Below are positions 19,163 to 28,490 of a stretch of DNA of 64,000 nucleotides, one piece after another. Made by a program: the position numbers and the translations under genes. Origin of the DNA: Paenibacillus cellulosilyticus (GTDB lineage: Bacteria; Bacillota; Bacilli; Paenibacillales; Paenibacillaceae). The notes under the pieces are model-generated. The model worked only from the letters and a program-made list of their open reading frames with translations. It did not search any database and was not told the DNA's origin. Position 1 is the stretch's first letter. Every line of letters begins with the position of its first letter. The stretch covers positions 124,001 through 188,000 of the forward strand of contig NZ_QGTQ01000008.1 of the NCBI RefSeq assembly GCF_003182255.1, given 5' to 3'.

Positions 19163-20659
19163 CTAAACGCCTCCTGTCGGTTGCTTCAAATCGTCCATCA
19201 GCGCGGAGCGAATCACCTTGCCGATCGCCGTTCTCGGAATCGAATCGACGATGATGATCTGCTTCGGCCATTGCTCGCGCGGCAAGCTCTTTCGGGCGTA
19301 TTCCATCAATTCAGCCTCATCTAACTTACCGATCTCTGATGCAGCAACGAAGCTGTAGATTTCCTCGCCATAGATTGCATCTGACAGCCCGAGTGTTGCC
19401 GCATCCGCCACTCCAGGGCATGCAAGCAGCACCTCGTCGATCGCATTTGCGGAAATCTTTTTGCCGGCTTTATTGATGACATCCTGCGTTCTGCGTCCAG
19501 CTAAGTGCAAGAAGCCGTCCTCGTCGAGAAAGCCTTCGTCGCCTGTGTAATACCAGCCGTCCTTCAGCACCTCGGCTGTCACTTCGGGCAGCTTATAGTA
19601 ACCGCCGAACAGATAAGGACTCCGAACGGCGATTTCGCCTTCCTCTGTAATCCGAATCTCGCATCTAGGCGCCTTCATCCCAACTGAGCCCTTACGATAC
19701 GGCATCTCCGGCGTATAATAGGCGATCAGCAGTGCTTCAGTACTGCCGTAGTTGTCCAGAATGCGCGTGTCGAACTGAGTCTCGAAGCTTTCGACCAGAT
19801 CAAGGTGGAGCTTGGCTGATCCACAAAGCACATAGCGCAGCTTTCCTTCAACCGGCCCCAGATACCTTGGCTTGAAAGCAAGCAGCGATTTCAGCATCGA
19901 TGGGACAGCGATCAACACATTGCCGCCATATTCGCCGACGAGCCGATCGAAGCTTGCGGCGACCGATGCTTGGAATGTTGGCGTCAGCAGCACCGAGCTG
20001 CCGAATCGGAATGGCAGCAGGAAGCTATAGCACCAGCCGTCTGCATGATGAACTGGCATCACTTGGATGATGCGCGTGGATCGGTCAAAACCGAGGTCTT
20101 GTCCGAAATCCTCGAAATCTGCCCGCACCGCACCGTACTTCATGATTACACCTTTGGATCGGCCGGTTGTTCCTGATGTGTAAAGTATTGCAATCGGATC
20201 TTCTGAGTCCAATGAGGCCGGCTCGAACATCGTTTCTTCAGTCATTTCCTCGCGAAGCTGCAGCTCCGTGATCGTTAATGTGATGAATTGTGAATCCGCA
20301 TCGACTATCGCATCAGTGATTATTGCACCCGGCAGCTTCAATCCATCCTTGCCCAACAAGCATCGAGGCTCGCCTTGCTGAAGAACATGCTGGAACATCT
20401 CTTCACTCACATCGGGAGCCATCGGTACGGCAATGGCGCCTAATCGCAGCAGGGCGAAATGCGAGATGATGAACTCCAGCTGATTGTCGAACATGAGCAC
20501 GACGCGGTCGCCGTTCCGAATGCCTTGCTCATGAAGGCGGTTGGCGAGGCCATTGACCATCAGCCGCAGATCGCCGTACGTGACGGCACGATCCGTATAA
20601 GCTTCAATCAGAAAAACCGCTTCCGGTTCCTTCATACAGGTCAGGTCGAAGGTATCCAT
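19163..20659 (-). CDS. AMP-forming acyl/amino-acid--carrier ligase
   Basis: This 498-residue enzyme belongs to the ANL superfamily. Motifs are the P-loop YTSGTTGRSKG (residues 160-170), DNYGSTEALL, the hinge region GWYYTGDEGFLDEDGFLHLAGR, and the C-terminal lysine in PRTAIGKVIRSAL. It resembles acyl-CoA or stand-alone adenylation enzymes. Because the acyl carrier protein gene follows with no gap, I infer it adenylates a small acid and loads the carrier. Substrate-pocket residues cannot be read reliably by eye. Confidence 0.9.
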   Translation of the reverse strand: MDTFDLTCMKEPEAVFLIEAYTDRAVTYGDLRLMVNGLANRLHEQGIRNGDRVVLMFDNQLEFIISHFALLRLGAIAVPMAPDVSEEMFQHVLQQGEPRCLLGKDGLKLPGAIITDAIVDADSQFITLTITELQLREEMTEETMFEPASLDSEDPIAILYTSGTTGRSKGVIMKYGAVRADFEDFGQDLGFDRSTRIIQVMPVHHADGWCYSFLLPFRFGSSVLLTPTFQASVAASFDRLVGEYGGNVLIAVPSMLKSLLAFKPRYLGPVEGKLRYVLCGSAKLHLDLVESFETQFDTRILDNYGSTEALLIAYYTPEMPYRKGSVGMKAPRCEIRITEEGEIAVRSPYLFGGYYKLPEVTAEVLKDGWYYTGDEGFLDEDGFLHLAGRRTQDVINKAGKKISANAIDEVLLACPGVADAATLGLSDAIYGEEIYSFVAASEIGKLDEAELMEYARKSLPREQWPKQIIIVDSIPRTAIGKVIRSALMDDLKQPTGGV

Positions 20660-22950
20660 CCTGGCATGGCCAACTCCTTTCTATCATTCTTTAATGCGAT
20701 TAATTGCTGGTCATTCCCGACCTGGAAGACGATATCGCGAAAATACGAACCATTCTCCCGCACCAGCGCTGGCAGCTCGTTCGAGTCCACGGCGTAAAGT
20801 CCTGCCCCAGCAGATGCTAGTAACGCATCACCTACAATGGGAATGCTGAAGCCCTCCGGTGTCTCGGCATATCGATAAGGACCTTCGCCATCAAGCCTCG
20901 TCGTAATGGCGACGATCACTTCTTGACCTACGGTTAAATGTACGGGAGCGGTCAGATCTAGCTCCTGCCAGCCCGTCATGCCGATCGGGATGACCCACTC
21001 TACCGGTGGAATCAGGTCTCGGCCTTCCCTCACGCCCCATACGCGAACGAGGTGCAGACCTTCATCTCCTTCGGGAACGTACAGTCGAGCCTTAACAATC
21101 GCCCCTGCAGCAAGAGCGATAAACCGTGTACCGAGTGACATCGGATGATCCGCTTGTCCTGTGCATATTGGGAACTGGCCGGTATAGAGCGTTTCCTCCC
21201 AGCCTTGCATGTCATTTGCTCCTTCCAGCTTGAACGACATGGTGATGTCGGTTACGAATGGATCAATCGAATAGGTGCTGGATCGGATGACCCCAAGGCT
21301 TTCTTCATATACGGTAAGCTCGGTGGAACAGCTTGACGTTCCTTCAAGCTGCAGATCCAGCACGCCCCCTGTCAACTCCACCTTTCCGATTGCGGATTGA
21401 TGCAGCGCGAGGACGTACTCTGCTGCTTCATCCATCGTCGTATAACGTACCGGTTCACTCGCCATGTTGGAGACGATCCCCGCAATCATTTGCTCCCAAT
21501 GCTCTGGAGCGATGTTGGCAATAAACTTGCCTCGCCACGAGTCCTCGTGCGTAAACAAATTGCCCAGCACAAGGCTGTCGTGGCAGCGTCTAAGAATGAG
21601 CGTTCCTCTGCGGATCGCCCCGGCGACGTCGCTGTACTGCGAGCTGTCGGCGACGTAGTTGAACCATTCATAGCCGTTCACATCCCGAACTTCGGACACC
21701 ACGTTGAACAATTCGGGAGCACCTTCTACAGAAGTCTCATACCAATCCGCGTAATAAAGTGGTCTCGCATAGGTCGAACCCGTCCAAGGCGTCCCATCGA
21801 CTCCTTCCAGACCGGTGCGGAATGGACCGGCTTGCAGCCAAGGATTGAATCGGTTCTTCGCCCCTCCGCCTGTATTGGCCGGATAAGGCATGCCTACGAA
21901 TTTGACACCTAGCTCTGGCAGAATTCGGAGCGCTTCCGCAGACAAGTCATAGGCATGCGGAATAAAGTAGCTCGACAACGGAAATGATCCGCCATGCCGT
22001 TCGAACCATTGCTCGATTGTCTGCCCGATGCCTTCCTCAGACGAATCGCCATTTGCGTAGTACGTGCCAAAAAGGTTAACGCCATGAAATTGTGCAGTCG
22101 CGTTCCCTTCCGCGACGAGCTCAACCATCCGAATGACTGCCGGTTCGGAGATCGTTTCGTGGAAGAAGCCCAGCCAAGGCTTGATGCCGTAGCGATTCGC
22201 AATATCAACCCACTCGAATACCTGATTCTGATAACATCCGTGGTCACCAACACAATCATCGACCCGTAACGTGAAGAATCGAGGCATCGATCGGACAACA
22301 AAAGGCTTGCGCGCCGCCCAGATGAGCGAACGGTAGAATAGATCATCAAGCCCCCATACAGGACCCCTTACATGAGGCTGCATCCACTCCATGCCTGCCC
22401 ATTGCACGCTGCGAGCGGAACCTTCTGATTTGACGAACAAATAAGGAATATCATCGGCATACAGCAGCGCTTCGGCTCCGGCTATCGCTTCAAGCCCCGC
22501 AACTTGCAGGGCTGCTTCCGGAAGAACCTCGTTCTGAAGGTTCAACGGTTCACCTAACGCATGATTAAGCGTTATATAGTGCGGCTTATTAGTGAACCGA
22601 AGCGTCGTCCTCGGTGCAGGCTCCGGTGAATGGATCTGGAACAACGGCGCGATCGGACTATCACAATCATCGAACGATACGACGCCGACACCATCAGCTT
22701 GCGCCTGCCGAAGCAGGCGCCCTTCCTCTTCCGACCATGCCGATTGGCCGTCTGCTGTTAGATTGCGATGTGCGAGAACAATAAGCGGCGTATCTAGATC
22801 TTGCTCGCGCAAACGTTGTGCGCTCCGATCCACCGTTCTCAGCGGCACGCCTGATTGCTTCAAATATGGCTGGGTAAAGCCGGAATAATCGTTGTAATTA
22901 GGCGATGCCGAATTCACAATAATCGTTGCCGTCAGGTTCAATGCTTCCAC
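20641..22950 (-). CDS. Large NodB-like (polysaccharide-deacetylase-fold) protein with DUF4082-like tail
   Basis: This 769-residue protein has no signal peptide. Residues 1-200 resemble a glutamine-amidotransferase-like or ThuA-like fold. Residues about 225-480 resemble a NodB-type metal hydrolase: FFTLRVDDCVGDHG with paired Asp, QFHGVNLFG, and FIPHAYDLSAEALR. The C-terminal 200 residues are beta-rich and end with a DUF4082-like motif (GAGLYAVDSNELPALVREN). The GTG at 22950 is nearly on top of GGAG, and a TTG at 22941 is better spaced. It overlaps the ligase gene by 19 bases. It may deacetylate or hydrolyse an intermediate. I know no characterised protein with this order of domains. Confidence 0.72.
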   Translation of the reverse strand: MEALNLTATIIVNSASPNYNDYSGFTQPYLKQSGVPLRTVDRSAQRLREQDLDTPLIVLAHRNLTADGQSAWSEEEGRLLRQAQADGVGVVSFDDCDSPIAPLFQIHSPEPAPRTTLRFTNKPHYITLNHALGEPLNLQNEVLPEAALQVAGLEAIAGAEALLYADDIPYLFVKSEGSARSVQWAGMEWMQPHVRGPVWGLDDLFYRSLIWAARKPFVVRSMPRFFTLRVDDCVGDHGCYQNQVFEWVDIANRYGIKPWLGFFHETISEPAVIRMVELVAEGNATAQFHGVNLFGTYYANGDSSEEGIGQTIEQWFERHGGSFPLSSYFIPHAYDLSAEALRILPELGVKFVGMPYPANTGGGAKNRFNPWLQAGPFRTGLEGVDGTPWTGSTYARPLYYADWYETSVEGAPELFNVVSEVRDVNGYEWFNYVADSSQYSDVAGAIRRGTLILRRCHDSLVLGNLFTHEDSWRGKFIANIAPEHWEQMIAGIVSNMASEPVRYTTMDEAAEYVLALHQSAIGKVELTGGVLDLQLEGTSSCSTELTVYEESLGVIRSSTYSIDPFVTDITMSFKLEGANDMQGWEETLYTGQFPICTGQADHPMSLGTRFIALAAGAIVKARLYVPEGDEGLHLVRVWGVREGRDLIPPVEWVIPIGMTGWQELDLTAPVHLTVGQEVIVAITTRLDGEGPYRYAETPEGFSIPIVGDALLASAGAGLYAVDSNELPALVRENGSYFRDIVFQVGNDQQLIALKNDRKELAMPGWIPST

Positions 22951-22968
22951 TCCAATCAGGCCGTTTAG

Positions 22969-24330
22969 TTAAACTGTTGCACCGGCTGGAATACGCGCTT
23001 CCGACAGAACACGGCGGTATTTGCTCACCGCATCATCGATTTGCTCCTCCGTAATGATGAGCGGCGGGAAGAACGGAATCGAGTTGCCGATCGGTCGGAC
23101 GATGATGCCCGCATTGCGCAGCTCGCGACACAATGCTTTGGCATGCGCATACGGCTCCTTCGTCGTTTTGTCATTCACCAGCTCGACGCATACCATGAAG
23201 CCGCGTCCGCGAACGTCACCGACGAGGTCGAGATCAAGCAGCGACTTGAACGCATTCAGCATGTAATTGCGTTTCTCTTCCGATTGCGTGAGCAGCCCTT
23301 CGCGCTCCATCAGGTCGATATTGGCAACGGCAGCGGCGCACGCCGCCGGGTGTCCGCCCGTCGTATAGCCATGCTGGAAGTACTTGCCCTCTTGCGTGAA
23401 CGGCAGATGAATCTCTTCCGTTGTAAGTACAGCCGACAGTGGCAGATAGCCGCTGGAGATCCCTTTTGCACACACAAGGAGATCTGGCTGAACGCCCCAC
23501 TGCGTAATCGCGAACGGCGTTCCCGTCCGACCGAAGCCCGTCGCAACCTCGTCGATAATGAGCAAAATGTTATGTTTATCGCAAATTTCCCGAATGCGCG
23601 GCCAGTAGTTCGCCGGAGGAATTTTGACGCCGCCTACGCCTTGAATCGGCTCTGCCAGAAAAGCAGCGATCGTATCGCCGTCTTCGTGCTCGATAATCTC
23701 TTCTAGCAGGTTCGCGCAATACAGTCCGTATTCTTCCTCCGTCATATATTCCGGCTTACGGTAACAGTCTGGCCGCATCATGTGGATGAAGCCGGCTGGC
23801 ATCGGCTCGAAATAACGCTTCTCGCTGGCAATATGGCTTGCGCTCAGTGCGCCGAGCGTGCCGCCATGCCATGCGCTGTTGAGTGAAACGATTTTATACT
23901 TCTCTGCTTGGCCTTTGAGCTTCCAGTAAGCTCGAACCATCTTGATCGCCGTTTCATTCGCCTCAGAGCCGCCATTGCAATAGAACACACGGTTCAGGTT
24001 GTCTGGCGCAAGGTCGATCAGCTTCTTCGACAGAACAGCAGCAGATGGATACGTATAGCCGTTGAGCGGGAAGAAATCGAGTGCTTTTAACTGCTCATAG
24101 ATGCTGTCGATAATTTCCTGACGGCCATGACCGGCATTCACATTCCACAGCCCTGAGATGCCGTCCATGTATGGATTGCCCTCAGCGTCTGTCACATAGC
24201 AGCCGTTAGCGCTTGTTACCATCATCTGCTCGTCCGCATACGTTCCCATCTGAGTGTAGGGGTGCCATAAGTGCTGCAAATCCCAGTCTTTCATTTCATT
24301 CATTTCGTAGGACAATTGCGATTTCGTCAT
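22969..24330 (-). CDS. Class III aminotransferase (omega-amino acid type)
   Basis: This 453-residue PLP enzyme begins WHPYTQMGTYADE, carries the cofactor motif NGGSEANETAIKMVRAYW near residue 120, LLIIDEVATGFGRTG near 265, and the Schiff-base lysine in LLVCAKGISSGYLPLSA near 292. It resembles beta-alanine/taurine:pyruvate and diaminobutyrate aminotransferases, which act on terminal amines. With an aspartokinase in the array, amination of a semialdehyde to a diamino acid is plausible but unproven. A GGAGGAG site precedes the ATG. Confidence 0.92.
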   Translation of the reverse strand: MTKSQLSYEMNEMKDWDLQHLWHPYTQMGTYADEQMMVTSANGCYVTDAEGNPYMDGISGLWNVNAGHGRQEIIDSIYEQLKALDFFPLNGYTYPSAAVLSKKLIDLAPDNLNRVFYCNGGSEANETAIKMVRAYWKLKGQAEKYKIVSLNSAWHGGTLGALSASHIASEKRYFEPMPAGFIHMMRPDCYRKPEYMTEEEYGLYCANLLEEIIEHEDGDTIAAFLAEPIQGVGGVKIPPANYWPRIREICDKHNILLIIDEVATGFGRTGTPFAITQWGVQPDLLVCAKGISSGYLPLSAVLTTEEIHLPFTQEGKYFQHGYTTGGHPAACAAAVANIDLMEREGLLTQSEEKRNYMLNAFKSLLDLDLVGDVRGRGFMVCVELVNDKTTKEPYAHAKALCRELRNAGIIVRPIGNSIPFFPPLIITEEQIDDAVSKYRRVLSEARIPAGATV

Positions 24331-24353
24331 GATTTCTCCTCCAATATCGATCT

Positions 24354-25583
24354 TTATAGGTTGATAAGCGTTTCATGCTCAACCTCAAGCACGAACGCGG
24401 AATACACATTCATCAGACGTTCTCTTACCTGTTCAAGACAATCCCCTTCTGCTACAGCCAGTCCAGTCCGCGTCATCGTGTTGGTCATGTCATTCAGCTG
24501 ATCCCCCGGCTTGTTGAAAATACGAGCTTGAATTATTCCCGGGAAATCGCGGAAATCGTCTGGCTTCGATATGTTTCGCACAATTCCTTGTCGGGAAGGG
24601 AAGCAGATGACACCCGTGTAAACACCAGGCTTCTCTTGAAGCTCCAGCTTCCACTGCCCCATCTCTAGATCGACGAGCGTCTGCAGCAGGTCGAAGCCAT
24701 AGCTGTTCCTTACACACGGGGGAATGATCTGGCCGCCCCCGACGCGCGCACCGATTTCACCGAAATAGAGCTTCCCGCTTGGCTGTAAGAACATTTCGGA
24801 GTGGCAGACCGATTTGGTTATGCCAAGTGTCTTGACGACCTGCGTATTCATTTCCTTGATCGCTCGAATATGTGGGATCGAATCGGCTGACGCAGGATAG
24901 ATGATCATGCCGAGCGGTCCCTTCTTATTCACGACATCAAGGCAGTTGAACAAGTACTCGCCAACGGAGGAGAACACGACCTCGCCGTCGACAATAATCG
25001 AATCGCAATGGAATTCCTTGCCCTCGATGAATGGCTCTACGACGATTTGCCGCCACTGCTTTCGGTAGGATTGCAAGTAATTGTCCAAGTCGGCTTGTGA
25101 ATTAAGCCTGTACGTATGTGCCGTTCCGGCTCCGTCCACTGGCTTGACGATAACCGGATAACCGATATGGACGATATGCTCAGGCAGTTCGTCTGGATCC
25201 TGGATCGAGACCGAATAGCAGCCATTGATGCCAGCGGCACGAACAAGCTCTTTCATCACGAACTTATCGCGGACATTGCGCGTCTGCTGCTCGTTAAGGC
25301 CGGGAATGTTGAACTTGGAACGTAAATAACCGCCGATGGCAACGTAATCTTCGTCAGGTACGATGATCGCTTGGATTGTGCCCAGTGATGCGAGATTCGT
25401 GAAGATCGCTTCGAATTCATCCAGACGAAGCATGCTGCTGACGGTGTGAATTTCGTCAAAGTACAAGTGCTGCTGTTCCGTCGTCGTTCCCTCTTCGACG
25501 ATAAGAACCTTGTGTATGTCGCGATAGTTCAGAAGAGGCTCGAAGCAATGAGGATAATCCGACAGATAGACGAGTGTGTTCAT
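24354..25583 (-). CDS. ATP-grasp ligase
   Basis: The protein has about 409 residues from MNTLVYLSDY. That ATG follows AAAGGGTG, and the upstream in-frame ATG at 25601 has no good site. The ATP-grasp parts are GYPVIVKPVDGAGTAH near residues 145-160, VVEPFIEGKEFHCDSI near 190-205, and YFGEIGARVGGGQI near 275-290, with magnesium-binding Glu and Asn-like positions. Relatives such as BacD and carnosine-synthase-type enzymes join amino acids through an acyl phosphate. It is therefore a likely peptide- or amide-bond maker of the array. The residues joined are unknown. Confidence 0.9.
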   Translation of the reverse strand: MNTLVYLSDYPHCFEPLLNYRDIHKVLIVEEGTTTEQQHLYFDEIHTVSSMLRLDEFEAIFTNLASLGTIQAIIVPDEDYVAIGGYLRSKFNIPGLNEQQTRNVRDKFVMKELVRAAGINGCYSVSIQDPDELPEHIVHIGYPVIVKPVDGAGTAHTYRLNSQADLDNYLQSYRKQWRQIVVEPFIEGKEFHCDSIIVDGEVVFSSVGEYLFNCLDVVNKKGPLGMIIYPASADSIPHIRAIKEMNTQVVKTLGITKSVCHSEMFLQPSGKLYFGEIGARVGGGQIIPPCVRNSYGFDLLQTLVDLEMGQWKLELQEKPGVYTGVICFPSRQGIVRNISKPDDFRDFPGIIQARIFNKPGDQLNDMTNTMTRTGLAVAEGDCLEQVRERLMNVYSAFVLEVEHETLINL

Positions 25584-25732
25584 AAAGTCACCCTTTGTCA
25601 TCGAATTGGTGCGAAGTTAATAGGATTAATAAGCTGCTGAGCAGGCAAGGCAATACGACTTGCAATTAATAGTTTGTAAATTCGGAATATTCGGTTAACA
25701 TTCGTGCCAAGTTCGCTTAAACGTATATACAT

Positions 25733-26695
25733 TCATCCTTCAGAACGCACCTTAACCGTATGATTCGATAGGATACGCTTCCCCTTCTGCCACTTGGTGT
25801 TAACGATCGTAATGCCAGCGACAATCAGAAGAAGCGCGAGCAATGCGGTGAGATGAAGCGTCTCTTGAAGAACAATAGCGGAGAGTATGACGCCAAATAC
25901 AGGAATGAGAAATAAGTAGACGGAAACAACGCCGACGGGGTTGTATTTCATGATGACGTTCCACAGCATAAACGCCGAGGCGCTGACGAACGCTAGATAG
26001 AGCAGCAGAAAGAAGGATTCATAGGTGAAGGCGAACGGAAACAAGCCGCCCCTTATCGTACCGACGAGGATAAGTATTCCCCCGCCTGCTAGCATCTGAT
26101 AGCCGTTAATATAAGTGACCGGCAGCTTAGCTGCTGCTCCCTTGGACATGATGTTGCCACCTGCGTTAAAGAAGTTTGCTAGAAGCAGCAGCAGCTCGCC
26201 GATACCAACCGTATGGGCGAGATATCCGCCTTGCGGAATGCCGATGACTGCGACACCGGCGAAGCCAACGCATAGACCAAGCGCCTTCAGCCATGTAATC
26301 CGTTCTTCTTTCAGCATCCAGCGAGCCAACAGCAGCTGGAATAACGAGATTGTCCCGGCAAGAATCGAACCGTAAACGCCGGTGCTCTCACTTAAGCCGA
26401 CGTAGAAGAACGTGTATTGCAGGACGGTTTGAACGATAGCGATCTGGAAGAGCGCTCTGCCGCTGCCCTTGCGGAACGAAATATTTTGCCTAATTAACAG
26501 CATAAACAATAAGATAAGCATACCTGCGAGGAAAAACCGGTATCCAGCAAATAGGATCTGACTCCCGATATCGCCGGACACGATATGGAGCTGCTTATAG
26601 CTTAGCTTAATGACAGGAAACGCGCTGCCCCAAAGCAAGGTTGCCGCCATAGCGGCCAGTGTGCGACCGAGCGGAGTTGAGAGCCACCCTTTCAA
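25733..26695 (-). CDS. EamA/DMT-family transporter
   Basis: This 320-residue protein has ten predicted membrane helices in two EamA repeats (LLWGSAFPVIKLSYKQLH near the start, AFVSASAFMLWNVIMKYNP in the second half). Members export amino acids and other metabolites. Its start overlaps the end of the aspartokinase gene by four bases, so the two are translated together. It is a second candidate exporter for the array, besides the MFS protein. Confidence 0.9.
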   Translation of the reverse strand: MKGWLSTPLGRTLAAMAATLLWGSAFPVIKLSYKQLHIVSGDIGSQILFAGYRFFLAGMLILLFMLLIRQNISFRKGSGRALFQIAIVQTVLQYTFFYVGLSESTGVYGSILAGTISLFQLLLARWMLKEERITWLKALGLCVGFAGVAVIGIPQGGYLAHTVGIGELLLLLANFFNAGGNIMSKGAAAKLPVTYINGYQMLAGGGILILVGTIRGGLFPFAFTYESFFLLLYLAFVSASAFMLWNVIMKYNPVGVVSVYLFLIPVFGVILSAIVLQETLHLTALLALLLIVAGITIVNTKWQKGKRILSNHTVKVRSEG

Positions 26696-28065
26696 CGGGA
26701 AATCGCCACCTTTGCTTCACGGAAAAACGCTTCGTACAAGTGAGCGACGGCCCTCTTCTCGTCTTCTTCGCGAATGCCGAACATGAGGCTAACCTCGGAA
26801 CAGCCTTGATTAATCATCTGGATGTTGATGCCTGCTTCAGCCAGTGACTGTGCAGCGCGGGCAGCAGCGCCAACCGATGACAGCATGCCTTCCCCTACAA
26901 CCATGATGAGCGCTAATCGATGGACAACACGGATGTCGTCAACGTCCAGTTCTTGTTTAATCCGTTGAATGACCCGTTCAAGCGTACCTTCCCCTAACAC
27001 TGACTCCCGGACAATGATCGACATATTGTCGATACCCGTTGGTGTGTGCTCGTACGGAATGCGATTTTCCTCCAAAATTTGCAGAAGCCGCCTGCCAAAA
27101 CCGATTTCGCGATTCATCAAGTATTTGGTCACATAGATGCTGCAGAACCCACCGGCACTTGCGATTCCTGCTACCACACCGTCTGAGCTTGGCCGCTCAG
27201 CGACAATTCGTGTTCCCTCCGCTGCCGGATTGTTCGTATTCCGAATCCACACTGGAATTCCTGCGCGAAAGGCAGGCAGCAGCGCTTCCTCGTGGTAGAC
27301 GGTAAAACCTGCATAGGACAGCTCCCTCATCTCGCGGTACGTTAATTCACGAATCGGAGCTGCATCTGGAATGATGGACGGATTGACGGATAGAACGGAA
27401 TCGACATCGGTAAAGTTCTCGTAGACTTCAGCGCCAACGGCTGCTGCAATGATTGCTCCAGTGATATCCGAGCCACCTCTAGAGAAGGTAACGATTCTGC
27501 CTTCAGGGGTATAGCCGAAGAAACCTGGAATGACAAGCCGCTCCTCGCGATTGCTGAGCTTCGCCAGAATGTCCATCGTTCCCGGCAAAATGCGGGCGTC
27601 TCCACAGGTTCCCTCGACGAGCAGACCGGCATCCATCGGATTCACATAGGCAGCTTGCACGCCGTTGTTGTTCAACAGTTCTGCGAACAGTCTGGCACTC
27701 GTGTCCTCGCCGACTGCTTTGAGTGCATCTCGCCATCGCAAGTTTTCATCCGGTTCTAGGATGCGAATCTGTTCGATCGCATCGGTTATCCGCACGATTT
27801 GGGATTGATCGAGACCGAGGTCACGGGCGATATTTGCATATCGATCAACAATAAGACCAAGAAGCTCCTCTCCGTTACGACCCTCTTCACGATGCTGACC
27901 GTACGCAATGAGCATATCTGTGACCTTCATATCGTCCTTATAACGCTTGCCAGGAGCAGATACAACGATAATCCGCCGCTTCGAGTCCGCCTGAATAAGG
28001 CGGCAAACTTTACGAAGCTGCTCAGCATTAGCCAGCGACGTTCCACCGAATTTGGCCACTTTCAT
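26692..28065 (-). CDS. Aspartokinase (class III, ThrD/YclM-like)
   Basis: This 457-residue enzyme phosphorylates aspartate. It has KFGGTSLANAEQLRKV at the start, the kinase motif VTFSRGGSDITGAIIAAA near residues 195-212, FTDVDSVLSVNPS near 218-230, and two C-terminal ACT domains (MSIIVRESVLGEG, then LIMVVGEGMLSSVGAAARAA). The layout matches Bacillus aspartokinase III. It is the first gene of the 14-gene array behind a strong promoter. A dedicated copy would supply aspartyl phosphate to the pathway. It could also be a housekeeping isozyme placed here by chance. AGGAGG precedes the ATG. Confidence 0.93.
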   Translation of the reverse strand: MKVAKFGGTSLANAEQLRKVCRLIQADSKRRIIVVSAPGKRYKDDMKVTDMLIAYGQHREEGRNGEELLGLIVDRYANIARDLGLDQSQIVRITDAIEQIRILEPDENLRWRDALKAVGEDTSARLFAELLNNNGVQAAYVNPMDAGLLVEGTCGDARILPGTMDILAKLSNREERLVIPGFFGYTPEGRIVTFSRGGSDITGAIIAAAVGAEVYENFTDVDSVLSVNPSIIPDAAPIRELTYREMRELSYAGFTVYHEEALLPAFRAGIPVWIRNTNNPAAEGTRIVAERPSSDGVVAGIASAGGFCSIYVTKYLMNREIGFGRRLLQILEENRIPYEHTPTGIDNMSIIVRESVLGEGTLERVIQRIKQELDVDDIRVVHRLALIMVVGEGMLSSVGAAARAAQSLAEAGINIQMINQGCSEVSLMFGIREEDEKRAVAHLYEAFFREAKVAISR

Positions 28066-28337
28066 GTGAATAGCCTCCTGAACTTCTTGGATTCATTTTG
28101 CTAGGATACTTGCTTCGTATAAGGTTTGAATAGGTTGTATGCCGTGGTAACTATTCACTATGAAATTGTCAAAGTGCGAGTATGTTGTTCACAATCAATG
28201 GTCGTGAGACAGTCGTTGCTTATGAAACGTTTATTATAAATTCCACCTCTCGTGCAGGGGTCAGATCAATAATGATTCATGAACCAGCTGTTGTTCTCGT
28301 CGTCACCACCTTGGCAATGTTCAAGTCCGATTTATGA
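28066..28337 (-). other. Long untranslated leader of the aspartokinase operon
   Basis: The leader is unusually long. I looked for the lysine riboswitch core and the T-box sequence and did not find convincing versions of either. Segments such as GGTTCATGAATC can pair locally. No clear terminator lies between the promoter and the ribosome site at 28072-28077. Confidence 0.4.
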
Positions 28338-28343
28338 AATGAA

Positions 28344-28373
28344 TTATAATTTTGCTAACAACAGCTTGTCAAC
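28344..28373 (-). promoter_or_regulatory. Near-consensus sigma-A promoter for the 14-gene array
   Basis: On the minus strand TTGACA (28373-28368) and TATAAT (28349-28344) are separated by 18 bases. The expected start of transcription is near 28337, leaving about 270 bases of untranslated leader before the aspartokinase ATG at 28065. Confidence 0.8.
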
Positions 28374-28490
28374 AATTGTAATTTAAGTTTAAGTTGACTT
28401 TAAATGTTAATTATGGCGTTATTGTTAATCCCAAAAATCAGTCCAAAAGCCTCTCTCTCCCTCCTAGATCACAGGCATATGGAATCAAAA

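Noticed and set aside
28066-28337. Lysine riboswitch or T-box in the aspartokinase leader
   Set aside because: Looked for because aspartokinase genes often carry one. GAGAGGTGGAA and AAGGTGGTGACG are only partial likenesses and the rest of either consensus is missing.
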